A stretch of DNA of 64,000 bases from Neoechinorhynchus agilis (lineage: Eukaryota > Acanthocephala): positions 16,120,001 to 16,184,000 of the forward strand of contig CM121342.1 in assembly GCA_051530055.1 (NCBI GenBank), read 5' to 3'. Within the stretch, counting starts at the first letter, position 1. Each line of letters begins with the position of its first letter. The notes under the pieces were generated by a model, which saw only the letters and a list, made by a program, of their open reading frames with translations, did no database searches and was not told the origin of the DNA. Positions 1-12,807 of the stretch are shown piece after piece. Made by a program: the position numbers and the translations under genes.

Positions 1-3000
1 AACGGGAAAAATTGCTTTCTTCATACCGGATAATCTCAATATGCTTTTTCCAGGATTAAACCGCCCGGTGTTTACAGATAACATTCATAGCAACTAAACC
101 GTTTGTGGCATTATTAATCTTTGCTGTTTTTCGCAATCTTTCTTCGCGAGTATATCATGTTGCTCTTTGTTGTCGTATAAACGAGTAGTGCTCCCAGAAG
201 AGGAAATTCCCGGCTCTCTGTGGGAATACTTTTGCTTCCTCGAGTGTGATCCACCTTGCAAGGTTTAGGGCACCTGTTCATTTGCCTACAAATAAGAATG
301 TTTAACATTGCTTGCATCAACAACGATTTCATAAAAGACAAATTTAAACAAAACATTGGACAGGAAAATATTATAAGAACTTAAAGACTTAATGCTAGAT
401 TTTACGTGCTTGATCACTCTTTATTCCATAGACACTGTAAGGATTTTTTTTATAGTCTTTAAATGTCGAGTATCCATCGCAGCATGCGTGAAAAACAAAT
501 TTGACTTTTATTATTAACGGTCTAATGGAAGATTAAAAAACTTTTATCTTTATATATTACTCCGAGTTCGCACAAAAAAACGAGATCAATGTACCCACTT
601 GCATTTTTCAAACCTGTCAAACTGACAAACCGGAAAAAAAGTCAAGAAACTTTTGAATGCCCTTAGTCTATGAAAGTAAATCGACTCAGTTGAAAATCCC
701 AATTGATGTTGTCAGATTACCGATAAATCTCACGACTCAAGATGAGAGCTTGGGATTTTGCATTCTAACCGCAATCCAAAATGGGACGTGAGATTATAGA
801 CGCAATGCCCGTGAATCTGCGCTTTAGTAAATTTGAAATGCGTCCTAACGTGGAGAAGAAGCGAACGTAGACATGGAACGTAAGATGAACGCACTTTGGC
901 GGATCTTGGTAGAAAAGATGATCTCTTCCTGGAATGCTTCTATTTATTTAATTTAGACTTTCTAGTAAATTGCACAGGTCACTCTGATCTCTGGCGTTTT
1001 AGACAGTTCAACGATGCAGCAATAAATCTCTGTGTTCATCCAAGAATCCAATGAGATCAGAGTGTGAGAAAAACGTACACGTGTCAACTAAACCTTTTAT
1101 ACGAGGTTAATGAAGACGAAAATATTCACGTCTGATATATCGAAGTTTATTTCGTTTTAATATAGGCTTCCATGAGTAATTATTTTACTGATTACATAAT
1201 TGCGTTGATGATTCAGAATGCCAAAACAGTGGATAAACGTTGTAAAATTTCTTTTTGACTAGTTCATTCGAAGGCGAACTGAATTGTATCACTGGTAAAT
1301 CGGACTTTACTATCATCACTTTTTGAGACATCGAAAAATAGAGTCCGAGCTCTAAGATTGCAGAAGTCACAGCAGACAAATTGACGGGCGTAAAATCTGG
1401 TACACAATGCGATAGTACAAAGATTCGAGTTATATTAACTAAGACATGTCAACAACGAAATGGCCATTAACCGGATTCATCTAGAGTGACACCATTTTAA
1501 GAACGCAAAGATTCGGTATGGATTTCGGTACTGAATACTTCATTCAACCAAAATAAAATCGGTTTGTAAAGCCTAGAAAAGGGGCATTTTATAAGTTTAA
1601 CTAATCGTCAGTCCTGTCTTTTGTAATGGTTAAACTGGACAAAGAGGAGGCTACACTTTAGAGACAATTGGGATAATGAAAATTGCTCTGTCCTGGAATC
1701 CGTCTAGAACATAAGTTTTCGTGTAAACTTGGGCTTTCCCGCAACTATTTTGAGATGGAACGACCTGGCATTAAACATGGAATATCACTCCCGCGTTTGT
1801 CGTATATCTGACAAATATGGATTTGTACGAGAATAGCTTTCTTAAAAACGTTCTGACGTGAAGAAACATTTGTATCTCCAAATTTTGGGTAATAGGGAAA
1901 CATTCAATGTTCGCTCAGCATTTTTATGAGGTGGCTCGGGGTGGCAGGAGTGTGTGGAATGGATAGAAAATTGTTGTGTTCTAAATCCCCGTTAGATGTA
2001 CATATTCGAGTGGTTTGTTGCGGCTTATGATGATTGTTCCTGATGTTTGTCTTGAGAATTTAAGAAGATAGGACCCCTCAAGGATATTCGTGCAGTGTTC
2101 ATTGCCCACGTATCTCAACCGTTTAGCAACTCAGTGTTGCTCGTTTTTATTTCCTACAAAATCTTGCCGTAACTTCATGTTTAAAAAATTCGGTCACTGA
2201 GCTGTTGAATTCTATTTGAGCGGAAACTAAGCATTCAGGAGGGTCCTTGATTTTGTTGAAGCGCAACTCTTTTTAGCATAAATAATCTACATTATTTCTT
2301 CTAATCAAAGCTATTTTGTATATTTGGTGAGACTTATGACACTTAAACTGCCCACATTAATTGTGACCTAAGTGCGATTGTAAGTAGTTTGGTTTGATTC
2401 AGGAAATGAAACTGTTTCGAACGTCATGCAAATTGTTTTAGTAAAGGCGAAGTATATGTGGGACTTTTTCAGGAGGATGAAACATTAATAAAATTAAAAT
2501 TTAATTATTTGTATTTACTTCGCCATCATAAAACAATTTATGGATAACATCGTTATAATCGTGCAAATTCTACTAATTTTATTTATTCTATCTCTTAGTG
2601 AACGCGGCGGTAAGTTAGGGAAAACATTGCAGAATTCAAAATGATATCTAAAGGAACGTATTTAACGCTCACCGTAACGTCAAAAAATCAAAATATAATG
2701 ATTTCATTTTCACCCATTTCGAGGCTCGATTTCTATTCATTAGTCTGAACTCGCTAGCGCGTCTAAATAGAGCGTTAATCTCAGTTTCCTTTTCATTGCA
2801 TCTAAACTGTCATAATTTTGCAATCTGCTTTGGGTTTTTATGAATGCAGTGTTCAAGTGTTCACGTAATAGCTCGCTATCGTCTTGCGGGCTTCCCCGGC
2901 CTCTTTTTTATTTTGTTATCTTGTTGGACGATTTTTTTTAAGGAATAGCATTTATTACCGTTTAAAATCCACGATTTCCAATACTAAACAATGTATTTGC

Positions 3001-3090
3001 GTATCCGCATTAAATTGCCTTCCCGCCCTAATTCTTGGTTACAAACTTTACTGCCACGAACATTCTAAATTTACAACCGTTCATGGGTAG
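1..3090. other. no gene recognised
   Basis: AT-rich sequence with only short open frames that resemble nothing I know. I see no repeat unit, RNA gene or exon here. It lies downstream of the 3' end of the SARA gene and may contain its 3' UTR. Confidence 0.5.
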
Positions 3091-6000
3091 TTAGCTAACA
3101 ATAATGTAGAAATGAAGTTCAACGCAATTTACCATTGACCAGGTCGGATCTTTTTTGTAGAATGATAAGCCATTACTGTTAATGAACCGTTGTAGTACGA
3201 ACACCAAATCTTGTTCGCATCTTGATGGAAGGGGGCAATTATTTGAGCGAGCTATAAATGTGGGATGTGATTGATTCAGTATAACTCTGAGAGCAATGCA
3301 ATCCATAGAAGACGATTTGAGTTCCTGTGCATATGGATAAATCATCGAGATTCAAAGAATAAAGAGCACCCGCCAATGTCCATGAAAGTCGATGCACTTA
3401 AACGGCATCCGCGAACAACTGTGCAGTTACTCTAAATTCTGACTTAACTTTACCAAAAAATGCATTGATATTCTTATCGTCATCTCCATCCAGAACGTCA
3501 TTCATAAAAACGAAGGTCACGGGCCAGTTTAGTCCCAATAAAGATCCTCTGTACCGAAATCGGGAACATGAATGGTGTACGGGGTGTATTATAGCGATAT
3601 CCAGGTATTGGTGGTCGATAGGGCTTTGAAGACGGCATTTATGATCACAGGTGGATGCGCACGGCGGGAAAACATCGTTATCCATCCATGTTACCTGGAC
3701 AATTTCACTGTTTGGTCCACAATTTACTTTAAAATCGATTCCATCTATAAGTGATTGCTTTAGCTCCAAAATAGATGCTTCTGAGAGACGTACAATAACG
3801 CCATCTTCCACTAGACCAGCGCAGGTATCTGACTCTTCATCGGCTGCCTTTTCGGAGTTGGAAACTGCAAATACAATGAACGATGCACCAGTTACTGTAG
3901 GATTGGCATAACACGAGGGAGCCACACGTTCAACATGCAAGGAGTTCTCCTTTTCCTCGCTTTTTTGGAAACTCTTCATGTATCCGTCATTCTGGGTGCT
4001 TTCAAATACAACCAAGTGGGCATGAGCCATACAGTCGAACACTGCTCCGAAGGCGAGAATGTTTATACCTAATGATGCCTTTACCACTTGCTTTACGATG
4101 CTTTGAGCCGTTCGACATATTCGAATAAATACTCCTCCATTGCCGATAGATGTGTCTCTGGATCCACGAAGCGCTGATCCTGTCGTAATTGATACTCGCA
4201 ACGTTGGCACCAAGGGTACAGTGAATTTGAGGTTTTTAAAGTCCTATAAAGGGCACTGGGTAATTTTTTAAAGCCTCTGCATAAGTTGGACAATAGGCAT
4301 GTTAATTTATCAGTAAAAACACGAATCAATTGTCAAACTGCCAAAAGTTTCAATCTTCCCAAGATTCATGCACATATAAAATTACTTTGATTCAAAAAAT
4401 TAAGTCTATAATACGGCTAAAAATTGTGTAAATACTATCCACGCATTTCTTTGTGTAACAAAAATTTAAAATTCGAATATAATGTTAAACTACTCCTCGT
4501 TAAAGTATTAATAGAAGTGGTATTTGAAGGCTGTAAATAGCAAAATATGTTTCGAGAGAAAATTAACGAAACATATCGTCTAAATTTATATATTTCGAGT
4601 TGTGTGCTTCGTCCTATTCCGCGAAAAAACACTCTTCGAGCAATGCTGCGATTTTTAGTTGGTATTCGTAACTCATCAACGTTTCGACGTTTGCATCACC
4701 ATAATTTAAGGATTATATGAAATTTTCTTCTAATTTATTTTATATTTTTGGTTTGCCTAAAATATTTTTAAGCTGTAAAAATTGAAGTACTTACGCAAAG
4801 CACGCTTAATATTGACCGATCCAATACTGAATATACAGCGTTTCTCTGAAAGCAACTCTGCAGAGGGAAAGGATACACTAAGTCCAGAAACGGATAATCA
4901 GAATAAAACCGCTTTGCTACGTTACCTTGGCATTCAGCTCCAAGTTTTAAGAGCAGTCTTATTGGAAACAAATGGGCCAGCATTACTTCATTATTCCTAA
5001 TGGAAACTCCAAATAAATATGGCGTGTGAACCCGGTTGAACAGTTTGATTCCGTGAAGACATTGGAAAGATCGTCGGAAATAAATAAAACCTCCAACGTC
5101 GCGTTTAAGAAGCGCGTTAGAATCCACTTTGGTTAAGGCATACGGCATTATCCGATATCCTGCAGATGATTTTAAGTGTTCTGATGGTTTGGCGAATAAA
5201 TACCTGCAGCAGCGCTGGAATAAATTGAACACATATGTCGAAATATGAACAGTGGAACTTGACTAGCTCTGCAGCACTTATCGGTGAATACCTTCGATTG
5301 GTTGTTTTTGAGTTTAAAAATATCCTCACACTCGATTATATAAACAACTTCATCGCTTCCAACGGTACACATACCATTGCTTAGTATCAGCCAGCATAGT
5401 TTTCGTTCGTTAGACGTGGAATCCAAAGCGCAATTACCACAGGTAACTGTAAAGGGACCGAGATGTTATTGCAGTGTTCAGAAAACTAGGGAAAGGTCAC
5501 GACGGAATGCTTGAAACGACCACTAAAAGATAATATATGAACTATAATTGAAAAAAAGAAATTCATGCTACTATGATTTACATTCGGACCTCGGCATGAT
5601 GCATAAGCACTAAGAAGACAAATTCAATTGACATAAAACATTACGAATAAAATACTTAAATAATGACTTAGTAACAATAAAATACTGCAATTTCAACTTG
5701 ATCAGCCCGAAGGATTTTCTTTTTATGATTCGGAGATAACTTCAGTCTTGCTGATTGTTTTTTGAAATATTTGATCATTCGAGTGTACAAGGCGGGAAAT
5801 TCTTTGTTTCAAGCATTTTTCACAAAATGGAAAGGCAAAAGGCAAATTTAAGTCGGAAATTCGATTTTTACGCAATAATTTACAAGATAATCGTGAGTTT
5901 AACAAAATAGAGAATACTACGTTCAATTTCCATGTCTGACGATGAATCAGAATATACGTCAAAGAAATCACTTCAGATAAGGATATGTAGCGGACAAACG

Positions 6001-9000
6001 CACAAACGGTGATGTGACAAAATTCGAGGGACACAAAGACTTTTAAAATTCCATGTGCGGAATGCTCAAAGGTTTACATTGGACAAACTATGCAAGGGAT
6101 CAAGAAACGGATCTCGCAACATAAACAGGCTTGCAGGACTTTCGACAAATCCTCAGCAATCTCGAACTACCAGCAAACAACCCAGCACAAGGTGGATTTT
6201 GAAAAAGCGGCATTCCTAACCAGCGAACCGGATCTGAGAAGAAGACTGATTCTCGAGGCCATTCACATCCGGGGGAATCCAACGATGGAAGGCAACAAAT
6301 CAAACTTCACTCTGGTGCTACCAAAGTTGCGTAGCATGACGAACAAATTAGTCGGCAACAAACCGCAAGATGTGTGTGCGGATCGAACCCCCCACACTTC
6401 GGGTATTTGCAAATCCGCGGATCTGAGCTGCATCCAGACGTAACCGGCTGTGCAGGCTGTTTATGTCATCTCCATTTTAGATAGAGACTGAAGAGGCGAG
6501 GAAAACCTTGCGAAATATTTCTCAAATAAAAAAATGAGTAACGACAACACCGGGGACAGGATTCGCCAACGTACAATCAAATTCACCCCAAGGACAATGA
6601 TATATGACTTTTAAATACTTACAATTAACGATTTGAACTTGTGCTTTTAGGTTGCTATTTAGGGCAAACCACAACGGATATTTTTCATTTGAATTTGGTT
6701 CAGCGACGTTTGTCGTTCCTTAATTTTTGTTATTAACACTGAACTCGTCGAATATGGCCTACCTCCTTCCGTTAACAATCTAAATACATCACTAGTCAAT
6801 GGCTCAAGAGTAAATGCTAATAGCGTAAGCAACTTAAATTTGAATACCCTTTCAATCAATGCTCACATGTCCGACTTTCGTCTATCATTGGGGGCCAATA
6901 CACATTTCCTTCAGGTACAAAGCAATCACCAGTCCATCTGTCATCTGAATCTTCTACTGCAACAAGGCGTCCGGTGGTTTAAACGACGTAGAAAAGGGAA
7001 AACCTTGAAAGGAAAATCTCCGATCGTTAAAAAACGGACCAGTGTTATTGGAATTGATTGATGACTTAGATGAAGCTGACTGGTCGCATACGTGATTTAC
7101 ACGATGCTCCGAATCCCCCGGAACGCCTCCATCAACAAAGCTAACACTGCGCTTCGAAACCTCCGTTGGAGAGGTAGAAGGTTCTCCCTCGGTATCCTCT
7201 GACACTGGTGATTTGGTTCGAGTTACTGAACATGACTCAGATGAAAACGAACTGTCTAAACTGACGAATTTCGACTATAATTTCTCTCTCTCAACGATCA
7301 CTTACCATCGACATTTACTCTGATATTCTTGATGGCGGGAGTGAGCGGTCTTCGGTTATTTTCAGGTTTATTCTTGACCACGTCAGCGTATTGGTTACGT
7401 AATTTATCGACTAAATTGATTAGACAAGAGTGTGAGCGTAAGTAAATGGGGAAAATTATAAATTACTCAGCAGGAGACCATACCGATAGGAGGACAACCG
7501 CAGCAAAGTTTCCCGCATTTGCATCGAATGTCGTCCGTCCATTTTTCGTCCAACAACGATAAATTGGATGAACAGCATTGAAGACATGGCAAGACAGCAA
7601 CGCTGAATCCCTTTCGGTTTCTCATCATCGTATTGACCCAAAGACCGAGGAAACCGCTTTTTCACTTATATCCGGGTAAAACAAATGAGCCACTTTGTTT
7701 CTCTAATGAATGGTGCAGACACTCGAAAGAGGAGCAGGGGTGAAGGTGCACACAGAGAAGAGTCACCTGTAGACTTTTCCTTTAAGAATATGCACAAATG
7801 CTTTATGGGATAAAAAAGGAACTGGCAATACGATAGTGTCATTCGTCGTAAAAGTGGGACGACAAACGATGCCAATGGTTCTACTGCCCAGAAACAATGA
7901 GAATACTAACCCTGTGGAATCAATTGACTGCACATCTTGCACACTCTTACATCTTCTAAGAAAACAAGTAACGACAAAGCTAACGATTACACGGACAAAG
8001 TTGTTTTCGCACCTTTTTCAACATCAGCTTCATAAAAGCTCATTTTTAACTTCGACCTCGAACATGGTCCGCAAAATATCTATTTAAAAAGAGGAAAGGA
8101 TCTTAACACGGTCAGAATAAAATCTCTTAAAAGTTGCGGTAAAGTCTACAATATGAATTTCGGAAATTTAATAGCTGACCTATAAACGTGAAAAATAAAT
8201 TGAAATGATTTAACCATCCACAAGGGAGCGACAATACCATTCTACATATCATTTCACAGCGAAATTATCTTTTACACTTTCGGTGAGAATAATCCCGGTA
8301 AAGTGTAATTTTATTATCCCGAAGGACTTTCTATCGATGATTATCTTTTATGTAAATGAATTTATAAGATAACGATAAAAAATTTAAGCCATGCAATTCA
8401 TTTTAGCTTCTACATAGAATTCATTGCCAGAAAACGACTCGTTTTTAATTACATGGCGACCTTTTTATAGGTGTGAAATGATCGTTGTTGAACTTAGGAT
8501 AGCGATCAATTCAGAAAAGTTGATCACTTCGATAGAGACTCATCGGTTGGGATATCAAAACTCCACCTACCCTTCTCAAGAACGACGGAAATATATCTTG
8601 TCGGTTCATGTTAGCTAAAAGCTCCGATAAGGCAAAGACTTTATCAAAGCGAAAAAGTAAGTCAAAATGCCTCACATTAGTTTTGATGACATTTTGACTA
8701 TCTATTTTGTGTCCCCCTTCTTTTTCTCGATTTCTGAAAATTCACGACACTCGTTGGATATGCACACTGAACAGCCATCTTCTCATTTTCGCTCAGACTT
8801 ACAAGGCCACATGAACGACAATGATGCCGTCGTCGAGTCACAGTGAATAAAACGCCACATTCGAGACAGGCTTTCGTTTGAGCATCTTCTATCCAGACTG
8901 GTGGTATCCGTGCAAGTTCTTTTAAGCTCTTTGGCAGCAAATAATAATCGAAGCAATTTATTATGCTTATCGGCTCGATCGCTGCGTGTTTTTTGTAAGG

Positions 9001-9204
9001 ACTTTCATCGTTAGATTCTATTTCCGTTTGATAATATGCCACCGGGAGTGCAGAGCACGTGAATGCGATGTTGTTCAATTTGTAATACTCCGACCCTTTA
9101 AATTTCGATGATATTTACTCAAAAGCAATCAATGTATTACCTGGTGATGAATGAACGAAGCTATCCACGTCAGCAAAATCGAAAGCATCTGATTGGAAAG
9201 TCAT
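3091..9204 (-). CDS. SARA/endofin-type FYVE protein (ZFYVE9 family), multi-exon
   Basis: Endosomal adaptor that binds PI3P through its FYVE domain; the family (SARA) presents SMADs to TGF-beta receptors. Exons I could place: 9204-9141 (ATG), 9095-8803, 8079-8013, 7955-7911, 7255-7004, about 6809-6670, about 5449-5292, 5214-4926, 4857-4795, 4243-about 3411 and about 3317-3091 (stop). Splicing the second to fourth exons gives a whole FYVE domain: WIED, RRHHCRSCG, FCGPC, then RVCKMC. The following exon holds a SVSFVDG segment and the later ones the long SARA C-terminal domain: CWLILSNGM, YLFGVSIRN, LFPIRLLLKLGAE, DFKNLKFTVP, VTGASFIVF, LVEDGVIVRL, SPID and LRVIL, in the order found in animal SARA. 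A PLE fragment sits in the intron at 6.0-6.5 kb. The junction from 4795 to 4243 does not keep phase with the donor I chose, so one boundary is wrong or there is an indel. Family assignment is firm; exact ends are approximate. Confidence 0.88.
6040..6535 (+). mobile_element. Penelope-like element fragment: GIY-YIG endonuclease plus 3' terminal piece
   Basis: From about 6040 an open frame reads CAECSKVYIGQT, then SQHKQACRTFDKSSA, then FEKAAFLTSEPDLRRRLILEAIHI and MEGNKSNF. This is the layout of the GIY-YIG endonuclease at the C-terminus of Penelope-like retroelements: KVYIGQT, a basic helix, HK-CR, a DFE-type segment and an RR-LE-I segment. The frame stops at about 6441. No reverse transcriptase is visible upstream, so the copy is 5' truncated. 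About 45 nt after the stop comes a hammerhead-like motif (6488-6515), where a PLE terminal repeat should be. It lies on the strand opposite to SARA, inside an intron. Confidence 0.82.
6488..6515 (+). other. hammerhead-ribozyme-like motif of the PLE 3' end
   Basis: CTGAAGA (6488-6494), one extra G, a stem GCGAGG/CCTTGC closed by AAAA, then GAAA (6512-6515). This is the hammerhead core order with one additional nucleotide between the CUGANGA box and stem II. Hammerhead motifs are known in terminal repeats of Penelope-like elements, and this one follows a PLE endonuclease. Whether it can cleave cannot be judged from sequence alone. Confidence 0.45.
8281..8340. repeat. copy of the ACCGGG/CCCGAAGG repeat unit
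   Basis: GGTGAGAATAATCCCGGTAA followed by CCCGAAGG and TTTCTATCGATG. The same two blocks in the same order occur at 63715-63835, where a palindrome separates them. It lies in a SARA intron. Relation to PLE terminal repeats is inferred from the shared GGTGA-AATA-TCCCGGT block also present at 44.52 kb. Confidence 0.5.
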
Positions 9205-10929
9205 AAAAGAAGCACGACTCTGCACACTCGGGAAAGCCGGGTTTGCTCTAAAAAACTTGTTTGAGTTTCGAATTTGCTACGAAGTGACGATGTGACGCAG
9301 ATTTTTATAGCACGTAGGGGCGTGGTTGCTTCTCAATTGAGCAACTATTCAATGTGGGGCGAAGCAATGAACAAAATCATTCAGCAAACTTCCGCTAAAT
9401 GCTGACTCAGGAATGCCCATAAATGGTTTCAAGTTAACTGCTCGCGTCAGGTGGTCGTGCTCTACATCTTTCCATTTCTTCGCATGATCTCCCACCTTCC
9501 ATATCGCATTTTTTACCCCCGTTCTCGTCTATGCGTGCTTTCCTTAAACGTATTCCGCCGCAATATGAGTCTCTTTTAAGAAACAACATACTTATGATTT
9601 ATTAATTTTCCCATATTTTGGATCTTTAAGAGCTTTCCTCAAGAGGAACAAAATTTTAATGAGAACTCTTTGAAAAAAATACACTTTTAATCACAACGCA
9701 TCAAACCTTCTGTTCCTTATCTTACAATTTCAAATTTTAAAGTTACTTCGAGGTACTTCATCTTTAGAAAACACCGAAATCTGACCTTTTGCAGCTCCAA
9801 TTTAATATCAACAAATATTATCTAGTGAACTATGCCATTCTCTTTTTTATGTGAAGAATATTAATTTTATTGTACGGATTTAGTCAATTTTACCAATCAC
9901 AAAATGCAAAACCTTACGATTTTTTGTCGAAATTAACAACCAGTGACTTGCCGTAACATTTCTTAAACAAAAATTTAAAATGGAATATGTGAAGATGATG
10001 TATTTTGCGAATTCTAATACATTTTACTTTTGGAAGAAACTCATGTTGTCAACCAGTGGATGCTGAATAGAAATAAGTGCGTAAAATCGACAGTATTCAT
10101 AGAATTAAGCACATACACTCGTCAAAGACACTTTCGATCAATAGTTAGAAATTTAGCATTATCTTATTGTGGAAAATAGAACAAAACAACTTTATTTCAA
10201 CACACATACCTTTTGTTTGTTGAATATTTTCTAAAAAGAACGGATTTTTACATGTCAAATAATTAATCGATAAGAGCTCATCATTCACCTGTTCAAAAAT
10301 TAGATAAAACGAGACGATGACCAAAAAATAATAATAAACGACCGAGTAGTAATGGGGAAGGTGAAAAGTCCCAAACCATAGACATTTTTAAGCCTCAGTA
10401 AGAGGCACTGATTCGCACATTGTCGATGCTCCATTGGAACAAAAGCTTCAGCAGATGGACCTACATTGAGGATAGCCTTCCATTAAACACAATTGAAAAA
10501 ATACTTTAGTCATGATTTGTAATTTAAAATCAACTGATTTGTTACTGGTGAGTTACAATACTAATTTTCAAAAGTATTGAAATACATTTCCTTGGTAAAG
10601 AATCAAAATATGCATCTTCTACTAATATTTTGTAAATTTTCACACGCAAGTCTTATGACCGTTAAAATGTGAGAAGGTTCCATAAAATCCTTTAATCTCA
10701 TAAATGAACTATTGTTGTCTAGACCTTTTCATCATTATAGCTTTATCCTGTGGACTGGTTATAATCGTGCAACAACAAACAAAACAATTTATTCGAAGAA
10801 AACCGTAGGGACAGAGAGGAGATGGGATTGACAAGTAGGGTTCTTTTTTTGTCTTACAATTGCCAGCTAAACATTAACTTCGCTTCATTGTTTAGTTTTC
10901 TCAGTTCAGTTGGTTGTTCGTGCCCAGGG
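9205..10929. other. intergenic, presumed SARA upstream region
   Basis: No open frame of note and no recognised exon. The part next to 9204 should hold the SARA promoter and 5' UTR, but I see no distinct element. The rest is AT-rich without obvious repeats. Confidence 0.45.
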
Positions 10930-11071
10930 CTAGGGTAGTTTGCTCAGAGCGCTAAGAAAGGTGCTAATGAAGTCTTCACGTTGCTCTGGTGGACGGCCTC
11001 TTGAATAAAGAAAACTAAACCTACCACTGCCCAGTAATTCTAGATCGATTTGATCACACGGTTTGTGATTC

Positions 11072-11805
11072 CTAATTTCGCGCTGGGATGTAGTTAGACT
11101 CACTAATAACAGGGGTCAGCTCATCTGCATAGAGAGTTATAGACCCTTCTGAATACAGAACTGTGTTGCTATGCAGAAGAGAATGAGTGCAGGAGGTGAG
11201 CCTTGGGGTACCCCTTTGGAAGGATAAAACGAAATTCTGTTCAGATCGTCCTGAAAACTTTTCTTTACATTCACCACCTCCCACCAAATTCCAGCTTTTG
11301 TCCTTCCTCGACCGTCGCCATCACGCTGGCAGCATTGCCCCGTTGTACTGCCAAAAGAATTTAGATTTCATTATATTGTTGACTCTAACAATGAGATTAT
11401 AGTGAAAATTGATATACCTCAAAATCTTTATTGCAAATTCGATGTCTATGTTGTCAAATGCTTTTGTAATGTCGAAAGCAAAATTTTCATCGCATATCCT
11501 CCTTTTTTAAAATTAGAAATAATTTCTTTAATTGCTGAATGAACCGACTTTCCAAGCAAAAAACCATGACAACGGGAATCTATGCAGTGGTGCACCAAGA
11601 CAATATCTAAGATTACTTTGGCAAGAGCTCTTATATAGAAACAAGTGAGCTTTGTATAGAGTTTGGTTGAACGTCTTAGGGGGAGGCAACCTTGCTGCGC
11701 TTTTGCTTTATAAAAAAAATTCGTTTTGTCATATTTATTTCCGACTAATGTCACAGAGGCTGTGATCAATGCCCGTGCTATAAAAGACCTGATTTTCATA
11801 TCCAA
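11072..11805 (-). pseudogene. LINE-B reverse transcriptase segments
   Basis: HGFLLGKSVHSAI (RT block 2) lies near 11.55-11.60 kb and a palm fragment FQRGTPRL with LYADELT near 11.1-11.2 kb. The catalytic YADD is YADE here. The insertion at 11.27-11.36 kb falls between the two segments. Confidence 0.7.
11265..11360 (-). mobile_element. 3'-end fragment of the zinc-knuckle/RPD LINE, nested in LINE-B
   Basis: Read on the minus strand it encodes RGNAASVMATVEEGQKLEFG and the terminal GRW. This matches the C-terminus of the copies at 34.4 kb and 51.5 kb nearly residue for residue. It interrupts the LINE-B reverse transcriptase. Confidence 0.75.
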
Positions 11806-11992
11806 AATATTAGTGACTTTGAAACACGCAGAAGCCCGTTGTTTGATGCTTATTCCTGAATCCCCAACTCATTGCGATTTCGGATGGTGTTAGATCTCGA
11901 CGTCTAGGCTTTATCGGCAGAAATTCCTTAAAAACAGGGATTTCCTCGCAGCCTCTGGCATGTTCAGCACAGAGAGCCTGAACCACTGCACC

Positions 11993-12703
11993 TTAGCTGG
12001 CTTCCATGATCCAACCTCCACCTGCTTGCTGGGAGACCGTGCGCCACCAGGGAGAAGAGTTTAATACGAGTGAGCCCACGCATTTTTTATCAATGTTCAG
12101 CTGGAATCGGGCTCTGCAAGGCCAATATAAACTTCCCCAAAACTGAGCTGAGGCCGTATCCTCGTAGCTTTTTGCAACCATTAATTGCCTCCCGAAAAGT
12201 GACAACAGTTTAGGCCTACGAATGAAGCTATTTGTACGGGTAACCGTGGAAAGGAATCTATCACTGAAGACGACCAAGAATTCGTTGATTTCTCCCAAGC
12301 TAGCATTTATGTTACCACAGCAGAACAGATTTAGAACTAAGTTAAAAAGATGGATGTTTAAACTATTAAGTTTGAATTTCTTACATAAAAGTTGATTCCT
12401 CTCAAGGTTCCAAACCATAAGATCGTGTCCAAAGTTATCGTAAGAGGCAATTTGGGCCGATGCAGAGGGCCATTTTTGAGACGGATCATTGAAATCACCA
12501 AAGGCAAAGTCTACTCCTGGATTAAGAAGATAGCGCATCAACTCTTTTGATTTAGGCAGATGTATTTTTCGAGGACGGATGTAGATATTGCAGGCTATTA
12601 GATTCCTTTCAAAAAGACAGAACAAAAACACATCGTATGACAAGTCAGGGGTGGTGAATTGAGATAAACGTTGTGGATTTAATGTCCTTTTAAAAACCGA
12701 CAA
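11993..12703 (-). pseudogene. LINE-B APE-type endonuclease segment
   Basis: An open frame of 236 codons with NIYIRP followed by a FAFGDFND motif, the GDFN signature of the APE-like nuclease of non-LTR retrotransposons. It lies between ORF1 and the reverse transcriptase on the same strand. The downstream part of the frame is poorly conserved. Confidence 0.65.
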
Positions 12704-12807
12704 TAGCCCTTGAGAACTATCAGTGGCTGGCGCTGTAATGAAGATGGTACAATTATCCAGTGAACAACCTAAAGGAAATTGGCAGGTCGTTTAATCCATG
12801 GAGAGAT

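Noticed and set aside
8698-9078. Stand-alone small FYVE-finger gene
   Set aside because: The finger is cut in half here; the second half lies in exons at 8079-8013 and 7955-7911, so it is part of SARA.
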